From assembly GCA_020809705.1 (NCBI GenBank), contig CP085829.1, positions 1,488,001 to 1,552,000 on the forward strand: a DNA stretch of 64,000 nucleotides, in the 5' to 3' direction. The notes beneath the pieces are model-generated. The model had not been told where the DNA came from. It saw only the letters and a program-made list of their open reading frames with translations, and did not search any database. The position numbers were made by a program, and so were the translations under genes. This document shows positions 24,913-36,500 of the stretch, in pieces (position 1 is the first letter of the stretch; each line of letters starts with the position of its first letter). This DNA is from Calonectria ilicicola. Its lineage: Eukaryota > Ascomycota > Sordariomycetes > Hypocreales > Nectriaceae.

Positions 24913-25870
24913 TATTTAAACCAGAGCATGGAACCAAAAAGTGACAGTGAGAACATACAACCGCTTAGCGCTAGATTTGAATTTAGATAGACAATACAAT
25001 CTTAGAACGATTGTACCCGCTCTGCGTTTTTTCACGATTTTCTAACGAAGAATATAAAAATAAATAATCAATAAGTAAATAATTCAAGTACATTACTAAT
25101 TTATTTATTTAGTTATTTATTTACCTATTCTTTTAGCTTTCAAATCAATATTTAAAGCAGTCGAGTTCTATAATGCCTAAGGTGCAGAGGCCACACGGGG
25201 ACAATCTTTCAGGGGGGGGGGGTATACCGCAGATGTATGGTGTGGCTTTGGCACTCCCTCTTGGTCGAGCCCACCGTGTAACAAAATACGTATATCCCTG
25301 TGTTCATTTTCATTGGTGTACCAGGAAAGGCTCGCCAATTGGACCGAAGAGAAAGCTCCAGTGCTAAGGGCAGTAACGTGGTCGGTTGAATATGGTTGGG
25401 TACATTGGGCTGTATTCGAAGTGCACTGCATTTTTAGCCCCTCTGAAGGACTCCCAATTTGCCACAGCCGAGTCCGTGAGGACAAGAGTCACGCAATCTT
25501 CCAAAGTAGTGTGGGCTATGTCCGTACTGGCAGCCGAAATCTATGATACTCTTATATCTGTTGCTACGGTGTATATGTCTATATCAACACCAATGTGCAC
25601 GGAGCAAAGTTAATTGGCGGCGTGAGAGCGTGCGACGAAGGCGAAACAAAAAGTGGCCGTTGTGACGAATCAAACATGCTCCAGCGAGGCTAAATTTGCA
25701 GTGCATAGGCCACGCAACGTTTCATTTGCTACTCAGCCTTGAAGATGTCCGGAATTCCGAGCGGGGTTCTCACAGCAGAAATTTTCTGTTCCTATTCCAC
25801 TAGAGAGTTTTCATTCTGGAACCTGAACGCGTCCCAGCAGCAGCAAACGAAATCCATATCTCAACGGAGC
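24913..25870. other. Intergenic 1 kb
   Basis: The 3' flank of the membrane-protein gene, with an AT-rich stretch at about 25055-25150 and a run of nine G at about 25212. No supportable gene. Confidence 0.45.
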
Positions 25871-25899
25871 CTATCCCTTCGACTGTGGTAAGCCTCCAC
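25871..25899 (+). repeat. Left terminal inverted repeat of the short element
   Basis: Exact reverse complement of 26267-26295. Confidence 0.85.
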
Positions 25900-26266
25900 T
25901 TAGGTCACGGTCAAGGGGCATAGCCAATCATAGTGCCTTAAATAAAAGGTACATTATTTCCCTACTAAATTGGGTGATGTCACAAGTCCTAACAACGGCC
26001 GGATCTACATAGAGCTACATCACACTGTTGACAGTAATATCATGACTGCGGCGGCCGCCTATTTCCACTGACTGTTAATAATGGCCTTCTTTTTTTTGGA
26101 GGCTACAGCTGACCTAGATGGCCCCCTTGACAAGCCACGCACTTAGACTCTATTGTCAACTAAAAAATTAATTACATAGTAAATTGGTGGCATTGATTCT
26201 TGAAGTCATTGATGTCACCCGAGGTCACCTTGCTTTTGCTGGGGTCATGTGGGGCGGGGTACGTGG

Positions 26267-26295
26267 GTGGAGGCTTACCACAGTCGAAGGGATAG
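26267..26295 (-). repeat. Right terminal inverted repeat of the short element
   Basis: Exact reverse complement of 25871-25899. Confidence 0.85.
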
Positions 26296-26339
26296 TCTTT
26301 GCAGAGCCGAGAAGTCATTAAGAAAACGCTAAGAGCGCT

Positions 26340-26650
26340 GAGCAATTTAGAACATTTGCTACCTCTAAATATATATTTATTATATTTTAAAAATTATAAA
26401 TATATAGTATTTTATTAATTATTAAATATATAGTATTTTATTAATTATTAATTATTAATATTATTTATAAAAAATTATATATATATAATATTTTAAATTA
26501 AATAATTTTAATAAAAGTTTTATTAAAATATTATAACATTAAATAGTTTTTTATTTTGATTTTATATATATAAATTTAATTTAATATATTAATTTAATTA
26601 TACTATATAATTAGACTTTTATATAAGTAAAGAGAGAGAAAAGATTTAGG
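26340..26650. repeat. Short AT-only island, probably a RIP-decayed repeat fragment
   Basis: About 300 bases almost devoid of G and C, with sharp edges to normal DNA. It matches the base composition of the large decayed element at 40.3-42.6 kb. No coding frame or terminal repeats are seen. RIP origin is inference from composition. Confidence 0.55.
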
Positions 26651-27730
26651 GCATCTTTAGTCATTTCAGTTGCAATCTTATTAATTAGTTATATACCCTA
26701 ACAAGTGCAAGCTGACTGGTGCTTTAAACTTCTCGAAGGGTGGGGGGGATTTCACACAAGAAAAGCCTCAGGAGGGTTGAATTGCATTAGGCGGCTCGCA
26801 ATACGCACTTGAACCAGAACTAAAGATAACGACTCATGACAGGGAACCCCTGTCACAGTCCTAACTGTGTCACATATATACTCTAGCTGGTTGTGATGTT
26901 GTTGACATCACAACACATATCCTTTTGGTGTAGTGGCTAGGGTCTACTCCGTTACAACCCCTTAGCAATAGTTCTATTGCCCCCTCTGTGATCCAAAGAT
27001 AACTGGGTAGTTGAACTGCCGGGGTGTTTAAGTTTAGATTACCAATGTGTAGCCAAAGTGCAGGGAGCCAACGTAGATTCATAATTCCAAGAGTGAGCCA
27101 CTGCTGGCCGGCAGGTTCGGACCGAATGCTACCTATTGTCTCAGCTTTCTTGCATGAATATGATCTCAGCTGAATAAGTGCATAAGGGCTATGAATGCTG
27201 TCGTCCAACCAGGAGACTGTGCTCTTGCAAGGCAACTAGGCAACAAGGCGGAGCTGGCTACACCCCGCACGAGGCTGCGGCATTAGCTGCAGCGCTTGGT
27301 TTTTATCACACTGATAATCAACAAATGTCTCGGATATCTGTTAAATACACAAGGGTTATGCTTGTAAAACAGCTGTTTAGCCTGCTCGTATCATATCATT
27401 ATGACGATTCGTAGCATCGATTGGTCCCGGGACGATCCCCGGCCACTAAATCAAACACAAATAGGGGCATTTGAGGTCGGCGGCCAAATTTAAAGCGGGT
27501 TTTCACGTGTCCCTTCCGATTTCTCATTGCGTGTATAGTAATACCGGTCCAAATCAACGTTGATGCTGGGTTCCCTAGGTCGGGATATATAAACTCGATC
27601 TCGCCCTCGTTTGGCAATGAATCAATTTCCGTTTCCCTACTTCAACACCATTCAGTTTGAGCACATCGCTTTTCTTCCTCGTATCGAATAGGCTATTCAA
27701 ATCCCTGCTTATCCCGTTCCATCATCAACC
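26651..27730. other. Intergenic, upstream of the HET gene
   Basis: No supportable gene. A tRNA-like A-box string (TGGTGTAGTGG) near 26927 lacks a matching B-box and cloverleaf. The last 150 bases hold the HET promoter. Confidence 0.45.
27586..27593 (+). promoter_or_regulatory. TATA box of the HET-domain gene
   Basis: TATATAAA, about 140 bases upstream of the HET start codon, followed by a CT-rich leader. Confidence 0.6.
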
Positions 27731-30700
27731 ATGGACCAAGCCGGCGCAACCCTGAAGCCTGGAATCATCACTATCGTCCAAGCCCAAGAGGGCGAGTTTG
27801 CAGGCACTATCAATGGTTATGACGAATCTGTGCGCCAACGCAAACTCACAACAGATCAAATTCGACAGCAATATGAATATCATCGACTACTTGACCCAGA
27901 CGACTCTGGAATCGAGGACCCCTGTGCGCATGAAGATGACGATGGGATCACTTGCCTTGATCATAGGAAACCTGTCAAGGTTCCAATGGACCATGCCCTA
28001 TTGGTTGCAATTGACGATGACCCATTGGATCCGGGAAATTCAGATGCTTGCCCCAATACAAAGAGGACAAAAAAGAACAGGTGGTTCAATGACCCAAAGT
28101 TGAAGCCTACGAGCATGGGAATGGGATTTCTATCCCAGATTGCACATCTGTGCTATGTCTCAGGTGTCAGTTCATGCAGGAACGAGGATTGCCGAAGCTA
28201 TTACCATTTAATGAGTTCTAGAGCCCCTCAATGTGGATGGGAGAAATTTACAGACTGGGCTATCACAGCAATGTCCTGCCAAGCTGCAATGGCCGACAAG
28301 CGCAACTACGGGAGCGGGCATACGCATCTCGCTCGCAGCGTCGTAGGGTGCTGCATGATCGTCAAGGAATTCCGCGACAAAAACTGCTTGCATCCCCACA
28401 TGGATGGAGACCAAGAAACACAAATCGACCTAGTCGGCGTTATTGACCTTATCTACTGGATGGGCAAGATCCAGTACGAGAAGACGATTGGCCCCGATAA
28501 TTTTGGGAGCTGGGGCACGCAGCCCCTTCCGCCTGCAATCTCAATGGACCCAGTTCGTACAGCTCTAGAAGAGTTGGATAAAATTGGAATCTGCAAGAAT
28601 AGATTCTGGAGTTTCGCTGGTGTCGGTGATCGTAAACAGGCAGACATACCGGACATCGTGAAGGCGCTTAAGCCCCCTAGGGGTACCGAGAGTGATAGTG
28701 GTCTTTCGCCACTCGCTCACAGGCCCAGAACTGGCAATTCGGGATCCGCAGTGAAATCTACAGACGCTGAAGACTTGCATAAGCATTGTAATGCCGCCAA
28801 ATGTCAGCAAAGTAGCATCAGCAGCACCGACGTGCAACAGATGCACAAATGTGAGAATGGGTGCAAGAATCTCAAGGTACTGCATAATGATGGCCTTGAG
28901 CGAGAAAATGCGGCTTTGGCAAATGACCCCGTTGTGGAGGCGGTGAACAGCGGTGGTGCTACTGCGTGGAATCTGCAAGGAACGGACTTGATTAGCAAAG
29001 ATGAACCCTATATGGCTGTTTCACACGTCTGGGCAGATGGTACTGGCCAGGGAAATCACCCACAAGGCGAGGTCAATGAGTGTCTCTTCAATTTCTGGCG
29101 GGATGTGGCTCGTGACGTAGAATGCGAAGGCATTTGGTGGGATGTTATTTCTGTCCCGAGTAAATCGCACAAAGAGGAGTATAAAAAGTCCCTGGAAACC
29201 ATGCACATGAACTACTACAATGCGAAAGTTACAGTCGTTCACGACAAGTATCTACTGGGCATTCCTTGGACTGAAACGATGGGGGAAACTGGATTGGCTT
29301 GCATCGCCCTGGTTTTATCCACATGGTTTACACGCGGCTGGACAGCCCTTGAACTTGCCCGGTCCAAGAAAGTCAAAGTTCTGTTCGGGAAGTCTGGTGA
29401 CCCTGGTGGCTACGTAATCAAGGACTTGGAGGATGATATTCTTGCTGAAACTCCTGCTAAAGCTTCCCGGGCACACTGGCTAGCAACTGCATGGATTAAA
29501 AGGCTCCGCGAGCCCATTAATGATATCGGGGATGTCCTTGCCATATTGAACTCGAGAACAACCGAAACAGTCAGGGATCGAACTCTAATTGCTGGCCTGC
29601 TGGCAGATATTCCTGATCTTGATGTGAACCGGTCACAAGGGAGCATTACAAGGCATATCCTTAGGTATCTCGGCCGAATACCACAAGCATGTCTGCTCCA
29701 TGGTGAAGCTACTATGGCCGACTCTGGGAGGTTCTCATGGTGTGCTGCTAGCCTGGATGAGATGCCTATTCCATTGCCATATAGTATGGAAAGTCGCGAG
29801 GCTAGCGACCATGTTAGTATGATGGAAATCAACCAAGATGGGGAGGTTCAGGGTTTTTGGTACTGTCGCAATGTCAATGAAGAAGAAAAGGACAATATCC
29901 ATGCTTACGGAAACGATCTGTCCTCGTCCGTCAAAGTCACACTAGCCCTCACTAACCCGAAGAGCTGTCTGCTATTGCGGCCTTTAGGCGGAAGCAAAGA
30001 AGATAAAACACTGCTCGTCAAGCAGAAAGTCCCGTTTGATGGAATCACTGCCGTTGAGTGCGATTATGTTGGCGCAGTCGTGCAGGAGGACACAACGAAT
30101 TTCAAATGGCACTACATCAACATCAGGTTTAGCAATAAAGCGAGCTTGGAAAATGACTACACTGAAGTTTCAAACGAAACGGTCCACCGGGACGGAGAAA
30201 TGTGCGATCGGTGTCTAGCTGATGGTGAAAGACCCGGAGAGGAGCAACAAGGCGCTGAAAAAGCAGTCTCTGGAGGCGATACAGAATCACTGCAACAACA
30301 AAAATGGCTAGACGGTGTTTTAGATGTCGACTATACCACTCCTCAGGTACGGGATGCCTCACCCGAGGATGATGGCTCTGAAACTCTAGACCTTGAGCAA
30401 CTACAAAACTTACTCCAACCCGCCATTAATAAGGAAAATTATGAGGCAGTCCAGCACATAGTCAAGCTGCTTGTTCAGGATGATATAGAGCTGGTGCAGA
30501 ACATGAAGCAGTTTGCTGAACAAACGGTTCAACAAGTTGCAGGGGACAACAGCGCCCCCCAGCCGAAAGATGGCCTATGGTTATTGGGCGATGCCCTTGT
30601 CAGTCAACGGAGTTTTCAAGCTGCAGCTTATGTATACGAAAACGCACTCAAAGTCGGTTACTCAAGCCCGAGTTTTGTCGATGCTGCCTTGAACTACAAC

Positions 30701-31540
30701 CTCGGCATGGTTGAGACTATGCTTGGACAGAAGGATTCAGGTAAAAGAAGGTTCCAGGAGGCTTTGTCACTCTTTAATAACCACAAAGATACCGACCGTT
30801 TGAGCACTCATAACGGGCCGATTAACAACGTCAACACACCAAAACTAAATTTTCCCAAGGCAGCAGGACAGAAAGGGAATAAAATCGAAGACTGGCACGC
30901 GGCAGCAGAGGGCTGGTATTCTGTTTGGTTCAATTCTACAGCAGCGCTCATCCTGCTCTCGGACCCCTATGATGAAAAGGAATGGTGGGAAATGCTCTTG
31001 AAGGCTTTTAAACTGATCCTCAACAATGATGTTTTCAAGGAGGAGCTCGATGAGAATGGACAGTCCGGCCCGGATTTGGAGAAAGTGGCAGATTTTACCT
31101 ATCATGCTTTGATGAAATTCGACATGGTATTTCATCGGGATCATCCATTGGTCTTTATCACGGCGATTACGGTTGGGAAAGAGTCCATGAGATGGGCTCA
31201 CTTGTATGGAAATGCGGATGATCATATTAAGGTGCTGCGAAACTGGAGAAACGCGTATGGCCAGTTTGTGAGGGCTCGGGAGGGTCTTTCGACCTTTGGG
31301 TTTATTTGTCACCGCAGCAGGGATGACAACCATCCGGATATTAACGATCCTTGGATCGAATATTTGGAGGGAAAGATAGAAGAAGCAAACAATGGGATTA
31401 AAGGCGTAGCTAGCGTAGATGTTGGAGGGCGAGACGGAGCAGCCCAAGGTCAGGGGCCTGATGGAATTACTGGTGTCGAGGCTGTCGACGGAAGCGTTTA
31501 TAATGAGCCGAATGTAGAATCTACTGAAGAGGATGCGTAG
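27731..31540 (+). CDS. HET-domain protein (heterokaryon-incompatibility type), intronless
   Basis: Protein of 1,269 aa in a single exon; the ATG at 27731 is in good context (CATCAACCATGG). Residues about 420-600 carry the HET domain: YMAVSHVWADGTG, then IWWDVISVP, then MHMNYYNAKVTVVHDKYLL and FTRGWTALELARSKKVKVLFG, in the family order. HET domains trigger cell death or growth arrest in non-self recognition between fungal strains. The N-terminal 400 residues have a Cys-rich patch (residues 145-190) and no known domain. The C-terminal third is acidic and helical, with a tetratricopeptide-like stretch at about 950-1015 (LNYNLGMVETMLG). It is convergent with a decayed gene only 82 bases away and near an NLR. 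Partner and trigger unknown. Confidence 0.9.
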   Translation: MDQAGATLKPGIITIVQAQEGEFAGTINGYDESVRQRKLTTDQIRQQYEYHRLLDPDDSGIEDPCAHEDDDGITCLDHRKPVKVPMDHALLVAIDDDPLDPGNSDACPNTKRTKKNRWFNDPKLKPTSMGMGFLSQIAHLCYVSGVSSCRNEDCRSYYHLMSSRAPQCGWEKFTDWAITAMSCQAAMADKRNYGSGHTHLARSVVGCCMIVKEFRDKNCLHPHMDGDQETQIDLVGVIDLIYWMGKIQYEKTIGPDNFGSWGTQPLPPAISMDPVRTALEELDKIGICKNRFWSFAGVGDRKQADIPDIVKALKPPRGTESDSGLSPLAHRPRTGNSGSAVKSTDAEDLHKHCNAAKCQQSSISSTDVQQMHKCENGCKNLKVLHNDGLERENAALANDPVVEAVNSGGATAWNLQGTDLISKDEPYMAVSHVWADGTGQGNHPQGEVNECLFNFWRDVARDVECEGIWWDVISVPSKSHKEEYKKSLETMHMNYYNAKVTVVHDKYLLGIPWTETMGETGLACIALVLSTWFTRGWTALELARSKKVKVLFGKSGDPGGYVIKDLEDDILAETPAKASRAHWLATAWIKRLREPINDIGDVLAILNSRTTETVRDRTLIAGLLADIPDLDVNRSQGSITRHILRYLGRIPQACLLHGEATMADSGRFSWCAASLDEMPIPLPYSMESREASDHVSMMEINQDGEVQGFWYCRNVNEEEKDNIHAYGNDLSSSVKVTLALTNPKSCLLLRPLGGSKEDKTLLVKQKVPFDGITAVECDYVGAVVQEDTTNFKWHYINIRFSNKASLENDYTEVSNETVHRDGEMCDRCLADGERPGEEQQGAEKAVSGGDTESLQQQKWLDGVLDVDYTTPQVRDASPEDDGSETLDLEQLQNLLQPAINKENYEAVQHIVKLLVQDDIELVQNMKQFAEQTVQQVAGDNSAPQPKDGLWLLGDALVSQRSFQAAAYVYENALKVGYSSPSFVDAALNYNLGMVETMLGQKDSGKRRFQEALSLFNNHKDTDRLSTHNGPINNVNTPKLNFPKAAGQKGNKIEDWHAAAEGWYSVWFNSTAALILLSDPYDEKEWWEMLLKAFKLILNNDVFKEELDENGQSGPDLEKVADFTYHALMKFDMVFHRDHPLVFITAITVGKESMRWAHLYGNADDHIKVLRNWRNAYGQFVRAREGLSTFGFICHRSRDDNHPDINDPWIEYLEGKIEEANNGIKGVASVDVGGRDGAAQGQGPDGITGVEAVDGSVYNEPNVESTEEDA

Positions 31541-31622
31541 GACGGGGCAAATTTAGGATCTTCTGATCAAAAGACTAGGGCAATGCAGTTGCATAATTTG
31601 GTAAAAATATGGATGGAGACAT

Positions 31623-32700
31623 TCATGGTCTATTCAAGAACAAATTTTCCAGTTCTCTCATAATCTCATTCATCCAGTGACTTGTATCCAACCGTTCCTT
31701 CCAGAACCTGCTCAGCCTCAGTTCATTCATCTGCGGATCACGCTCGCCTCTCTTGCCTCCCTTTCCGCCCTCTGCTCGACCACAGTGCATCTGGTTGAAG
31801 AACGAGTCGGCGGGGCCGTTGTTTTGATTGTCGTCATCTCCCCCTTCCAAATCCCCAACCTCTAGAGGAGTTTTTGCTCGGCTCTCGGCTTGAGTCTTTC
31901 GAGCTGGCGCTTTCTGCGGTGACTTTGCTCCTTTCAGTTGAGAGGCTCCTGCAAGTCTTACTAGCGTACCGCCGTAACTTGTATTCGTTAATCTGCTCAC
32001 CTTTTTTGGTTATTGGTTTTTTTGATGGCCTGGCTTCTGGCTGCGCATCGTCCATATCAGTACTGACTCGAGCTTCCGCGGGTCTTTTCGGTTTTTCCTT
32101 TGTCACCTTGGGTCCCTCCGCACTCGGTCTGTCATCATCAATCGCCTCTTCCTCTCGGAATTGCTATATATCGTCCTCGTCTAATTCCAAGTCATCTTCT
32201 AAGTCTTCATTGCTTTGATAACGGTACGCAGAATCATGTGGCCCATGTGATGGCCTCTTGTCCCGTTTCCGTCGACTATCCTCAAATCTTGGGGTTTCAG
32301 GGCACTCCCATGTGCCGGGAAAAGGTGGCCCTCTTTCAAAAGGTGGCCAAGGAATATCACACTAGTCCTTATTGTCCTCATTGTTGAGATAGGATCTCCA
32401 AACACTCGTATTGTGATCCGCTAGCTTCGTGGGATACAAGATCGGACCGTACGCTGGAAATTTCTTCAGGAAGCGATCGTTGGTATCCTTTGGTTTCTGA
32501 TCTCGCAAGCCCTTGGCTCGTATCCAGCCAACTGCGATTGGGCAAGTCTTCTGCGAAGACCTTCACCATTTCGGATCCTACGGCAGCGATCGGGAGTGGA
32601 ATGAAGCTGTTAGTTGCAAGTATGAATCATGACTAATTAATCAAAAGCCTTTTTTGCTTACCTCCATCTCGGAACTACGACTAAGATGAGATCATCCGCG
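31623..32700 (-). pseudogene. Decayed gene with frameshift and two in-frame stops
   Basis: Coding-like sequence runs leftward through at least three exons. From 32691 the frame reads DDLILVVVPRW, then an intron (GTAAGC...CTAACAG) joins in phase to SFIPLPIAAVGSEMVKVFAE. Near 32500 the frame shifts by one base, continuing with RFLKKFPAYGPILYPTKL. Amber codons follow at about 32362 and 32165, each followed by more coding-like sequence in the same frame. A good intron (GTGAGC...TTGCAG, about 32007-31945) then leads to a Gly/Asp/Lys-rich tail ending at 31623. Both TAG codons could come from CAG by one C-to-T change. No start codon is visible. A downstream ATG near 32056 could still give a short protein. 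Original function not recognised. Confidence 0.65.
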
Positions 32701-33535
32701 ACTCAAGACTTGGTAAGAGAGAGATGTAGGGACAAAGAGACATAGAGGCGCCGAAAGGATGGTTTTAGAAGTGGCTGAGTTGTTACGTATCAAGTTAGGC
32801 ATCCACGCATAATTAGCCCAGGCAGTCTCACTCTGCTCACTTCTTGATCCTCAGCCTACAGGTTACAGACAATCCAGCTTTGCCCATCAAAGCAAGCCTC
32901 AAAGTAAGCACAGAAGCGTGCCGCTAGTGAATTAACAGTGAGGAGAACCTGGCCTTTCCCGTGGAGTACAATATAGGTATGAGGGCATCGTTGAACCACT
33001 GGAGCTAGTTCACATGGGACATGCATCACAATTAATCTTTTGCATATTCAAACAGTCAGTGACATTGGTGTTCCCATATGCTTGTGCTTCTAACCCCAAT
33101 CTGTAATATGGTGGAAAATTTAGGCTAGCTGGATGCCTTTTTCCATGGTACTGAGAGATCCAAGAAAATTGTAGGTGGAGTTTACAGGGTAAATCCAGGC
33201 TATTACTCTAGGTAGTTAGATAGGAATTCGGAATCATTCCTCTACCCACTAATTCTACCCTTGACGAATGCTGGGCTTCATTGCCAACGAAGAAATACTA
33301 TTTTGTCATGGCTGCTTCTGATCTTGAGTAAATTATACAAGACATGGGAATTCTAGATATACATTTGAGAGGATCCATGAGTTTAGATGATAAACTGCTG
33401 TCGTGCCATCCTGACCAGCAGCTGGTATCGTGGCAGAAAGAGAGCACCTACAAATGCGGAACAGGTACCTACTTTGAGGCTTGAGAGTTGAGCCTTGTAG
33501 GTAAGTAACCCGACTTTCTATATACATAGAAAAGC
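32701..33535. other. Intergenic 0.8 kb
   Basis: Between the decayed gene and the 3' end of the NLR. No supportable feature. An alternative last NLR intron (donor GTGAGC at 33539) could extend that gene slightly into it. Confidence 0.4.
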
Positions 33536-36500
33536 TCACCGACTCCAGTAAAATACTAAGCTCTCAAACGCAGCCGAGGGCGTCATCCCCTTGGGCAGCG
33601 CCCCATTGAACTTTGCGCGGAGAACCCCCAGCGCTTCCTCTTTTAATGCCTCCGACCGTGCTTCGTTACCAACACCACCCAGCTGTTCCAGAACGTTGGC
33701 TAAACCCCATTTTGCCCTCCCAATAAAAGTATCCGCCATCGGGCTTCGTGACAAGCCAGGCGCCTCAAAGATATCTAGCATCTGCTGAAAGCATCTCCTG
33801 GCGGCGGGCAACGGTTAGCAATAGCATATATACGTAGATTGAAAAAAAAAAAAAAGTCTTACTCTGCTTCTTCAAGGTTTTGGGTGGACTTGTCCGGAAT
33901 CGCCAGCAGGCAACCTAGCTTATGCCATGAGTCGGCCGTAACGGGGTGGTTTGGGCCGAGCTGTCGGATGTAGTCCTGGAGGACACTTCTGTGAATCTTA
34001 ATGGCTTCATCGTATCGGTGAACTTTGATCATCCAGTTACCGAGTGTGTATTCTGCTGCTTCTGGGTTATTGTTCGGCGCCTGGAGCGCCTCGTCGAGAA
34101 CCCTTTTTGCCTTATCTAGCTGCCCACTCCAGAGGTAGGTCCCGCCTAGATTCTGGAGGAGGTTTCCGAGACTGCATTGCTCTTCCATGCCCACCTTCTT
34201 GCAATGCTCGATTGCCTCGAGATGATATTGTTCACCCTTCTCGAATTCGTTGACTGCAGTGTATGAGATGCCCAGGTTGCTGAGTATGCGTACGCATAGC
34301 GTGGTCTTGAGCAAACCTGGGTTGCTCTTAGCAGCCACCTCGAGGTGCTTCCTTGCCAAGATGATGGCTTCGCAGGCCTCCTCGTTACGGGTCATCTCGC
34401 AGCATAGTCTGCACTGATAAAAATAAAGCAGGGAAAGCATCTCGTGGTCGGGGTTTTTGATCAGTTTCAGCACTTCCTTGGATTTTTGGAGTGCCTCGTA
34501 TCCAAGATCAAACTGGCCAGATTCGTAACCGTAACTGGGCTGCGTTAGCGCGACGAAAGCGGATTCAAGTTATTATGGCCAATCGCATACTTTACGATTT
34601 TTGTCAGACATCTCAACAGCATTTTAGCTTCCCTTTCGGTCATGACGTGCATGCAGCGATCGTACACGCTCTGGACATGACTGAGCGTTTTCTCGACGCG
34701 TTTCCAAATGTGTGGATTGCGAACCATGGAGAGATCAATTTCGGGCGAGAACTTGAGGATCATGCGGATTACAAGGTCCGACACTTTTCGTAGACGGGAG
34801 CGGTCCTTGTCCAACTTGCGAAAGGTCACTTGTTGGAATAGTCGGTGCATGCTCATATCGCTGCTGTGATGGTCATAGTCCACCAGCGACTGCTGCGTGA
34901 GGCCTTCCCTTGCGTCCAGCACGCGCAATTCATCCTGAAAAAAAGGTCTAAACTCGTGATCAAGACCCTCGGACTCGAACAGCTCGGTTGGGATAGAATC
35001 AGGGTCGAGCAGCGAGAGCGAGTCAAGAAGAAGCAACGAATCCTCGGATAAAAGGCTGGTAGACAGTGTCCAGACGTCGGCCAGCGTCTTTTCATACTCC
35101 ACAACCTTGTAGCCGTCGATTTCCTCAAAGCGGCTCTTGTAAAGCTGCAAGAACTGGCACGGAGAGCAGTGCTTCTTTCGCATGAATGCGCTGGCTTGAC
35201 GCAAAGCAAGAGGTAGCCCGTCAAAATATTTGGCCAGATGCTCGATGGCGATGTGATCACCATCGTTGTCCGAGTTCACATCGCCCAAAGTCCACCTCAG
35301 ATAAGCTGACGCCTGCTTTACACTAAAGGCTTTGAGATTCAGGCTGTTCTGGGCCAGGTTCACTTCGCGCGCGGCTGGGTTGCGGCTTGTGATAATCACC
35401 GAGCCGTGTACCGAACAAGGCCAGCATGAGTGCAGCAGGGATGGGTCGTCAGCATTATCGTAGATGATCAAGAAGTCCTCATCTATAAGAGCTTCAGTCT
35501 CAATTATCGGTGTTAAGCATCAAGTCTGCATCACCTACCTAAATTGTTGAGCCAGTGTAGAACGGCATCGCGTGCGGGACTGCCTTTAGTATCCAGGCCC
35601 AACTGTCGCACAATGGACATGAATTGGGTCTCCAGCTTAGACGTACCATCAGCGTAGAGCCATAAGATGACTGGATACTTGCTTGATGCAATTTGACGGT
35701 ACATGTATTCTTTTGCAACCGACGACTTGCCGCATCCGCCCAGGCCGTAGATAACCACGCTTTCCATGCGAGCAGGATCAGGTTTTGCAGTACCACCGAG
35801 AATGACGTCCAGCTCTTCGAAGATCTGGTCGCGACCGAAGAATTCATTGTTTCTAGGACAGTTCTGGAGGAAGCGGAACGGTAGCACATTCGCCTTGCTG
35901 GGAAGGTCAGATTTTGGATTCTCGAGGAGTTTTATAATGGTGTCTTCCCGCTTCTTGGATTCATGCCCTTGCTTCTTGGACGCTTCCAATCCTGCCGTCC
36001 CCACTTCGCGATCTAGGTGCTCGGTCTGTCGTTTTATTCTGGCTTCGCACAGCGAGAAACGGGATTCGAGAGAGGGTGTGAATAAGACCCTGAACGTGTT
36101 GACTGGGCAAAGCGAAACTTAGCCATGGTCGTGTGCATTGATTCTGCCAACGGGAGGTAGGAAACTTACCAAGTGCCGGGCGTCTCCAAAAGCGGATGGA
36201 CTCGATTAAGAAGGATAAAATTTCTGAGCAGGTCTGTTTGATGTGGTGCCGCAGCTGTGTGTAGTCGGAAACCGGGAAGAGTTCTGTCCATCGATGGAAC
36301 AACGGGAGATAGCACACGAGATTCTCAATCTGGTCCAGCGCCTTGCTATGCACAGCCATCACCCGTGAGGAGACCTGGACCCGTTGTATTAGCAGCGCCT
36401 TTGACAGCTGTGTGGGTTTACCCTGTGGGACTTATTCCCGGCTGGTCGAATCCACTTACCGACAGCAGGATACGGACGCTACCCCAGATTGCACCGGCGA

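Larger units (their letters stand above)
25871..26295. mobile_element. Short non-autonomous DNA transposon (MITE-like) with 29-nt perfect TIRs
   Basis: The 29 bases at 25871-25899 (starting CTATCCCTTCGACTGTGG) recur as an exact reverse complement at 26267-26295. The interior of about 370 bases has no coding frame. A TA dinucleotide lies inside both outer ends (C-TA-TCCC and GGGA-TA-G), so a TA target duplication of Tc1/mariner type with termini TCCCTTCGACTG is the simplest reading. An inner, imperfect repeat (TCAAGGGGCATAG versus TCAAGGGGGCCATC) supports a folded element. Family assignment is inference. Confidence 0.75.

Noticed and set aside
26870..27010. Possible tRNA near an A-box-like string
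   Set aside because: No B-box at the right distance and no cloverleaf pairing could be drawn.
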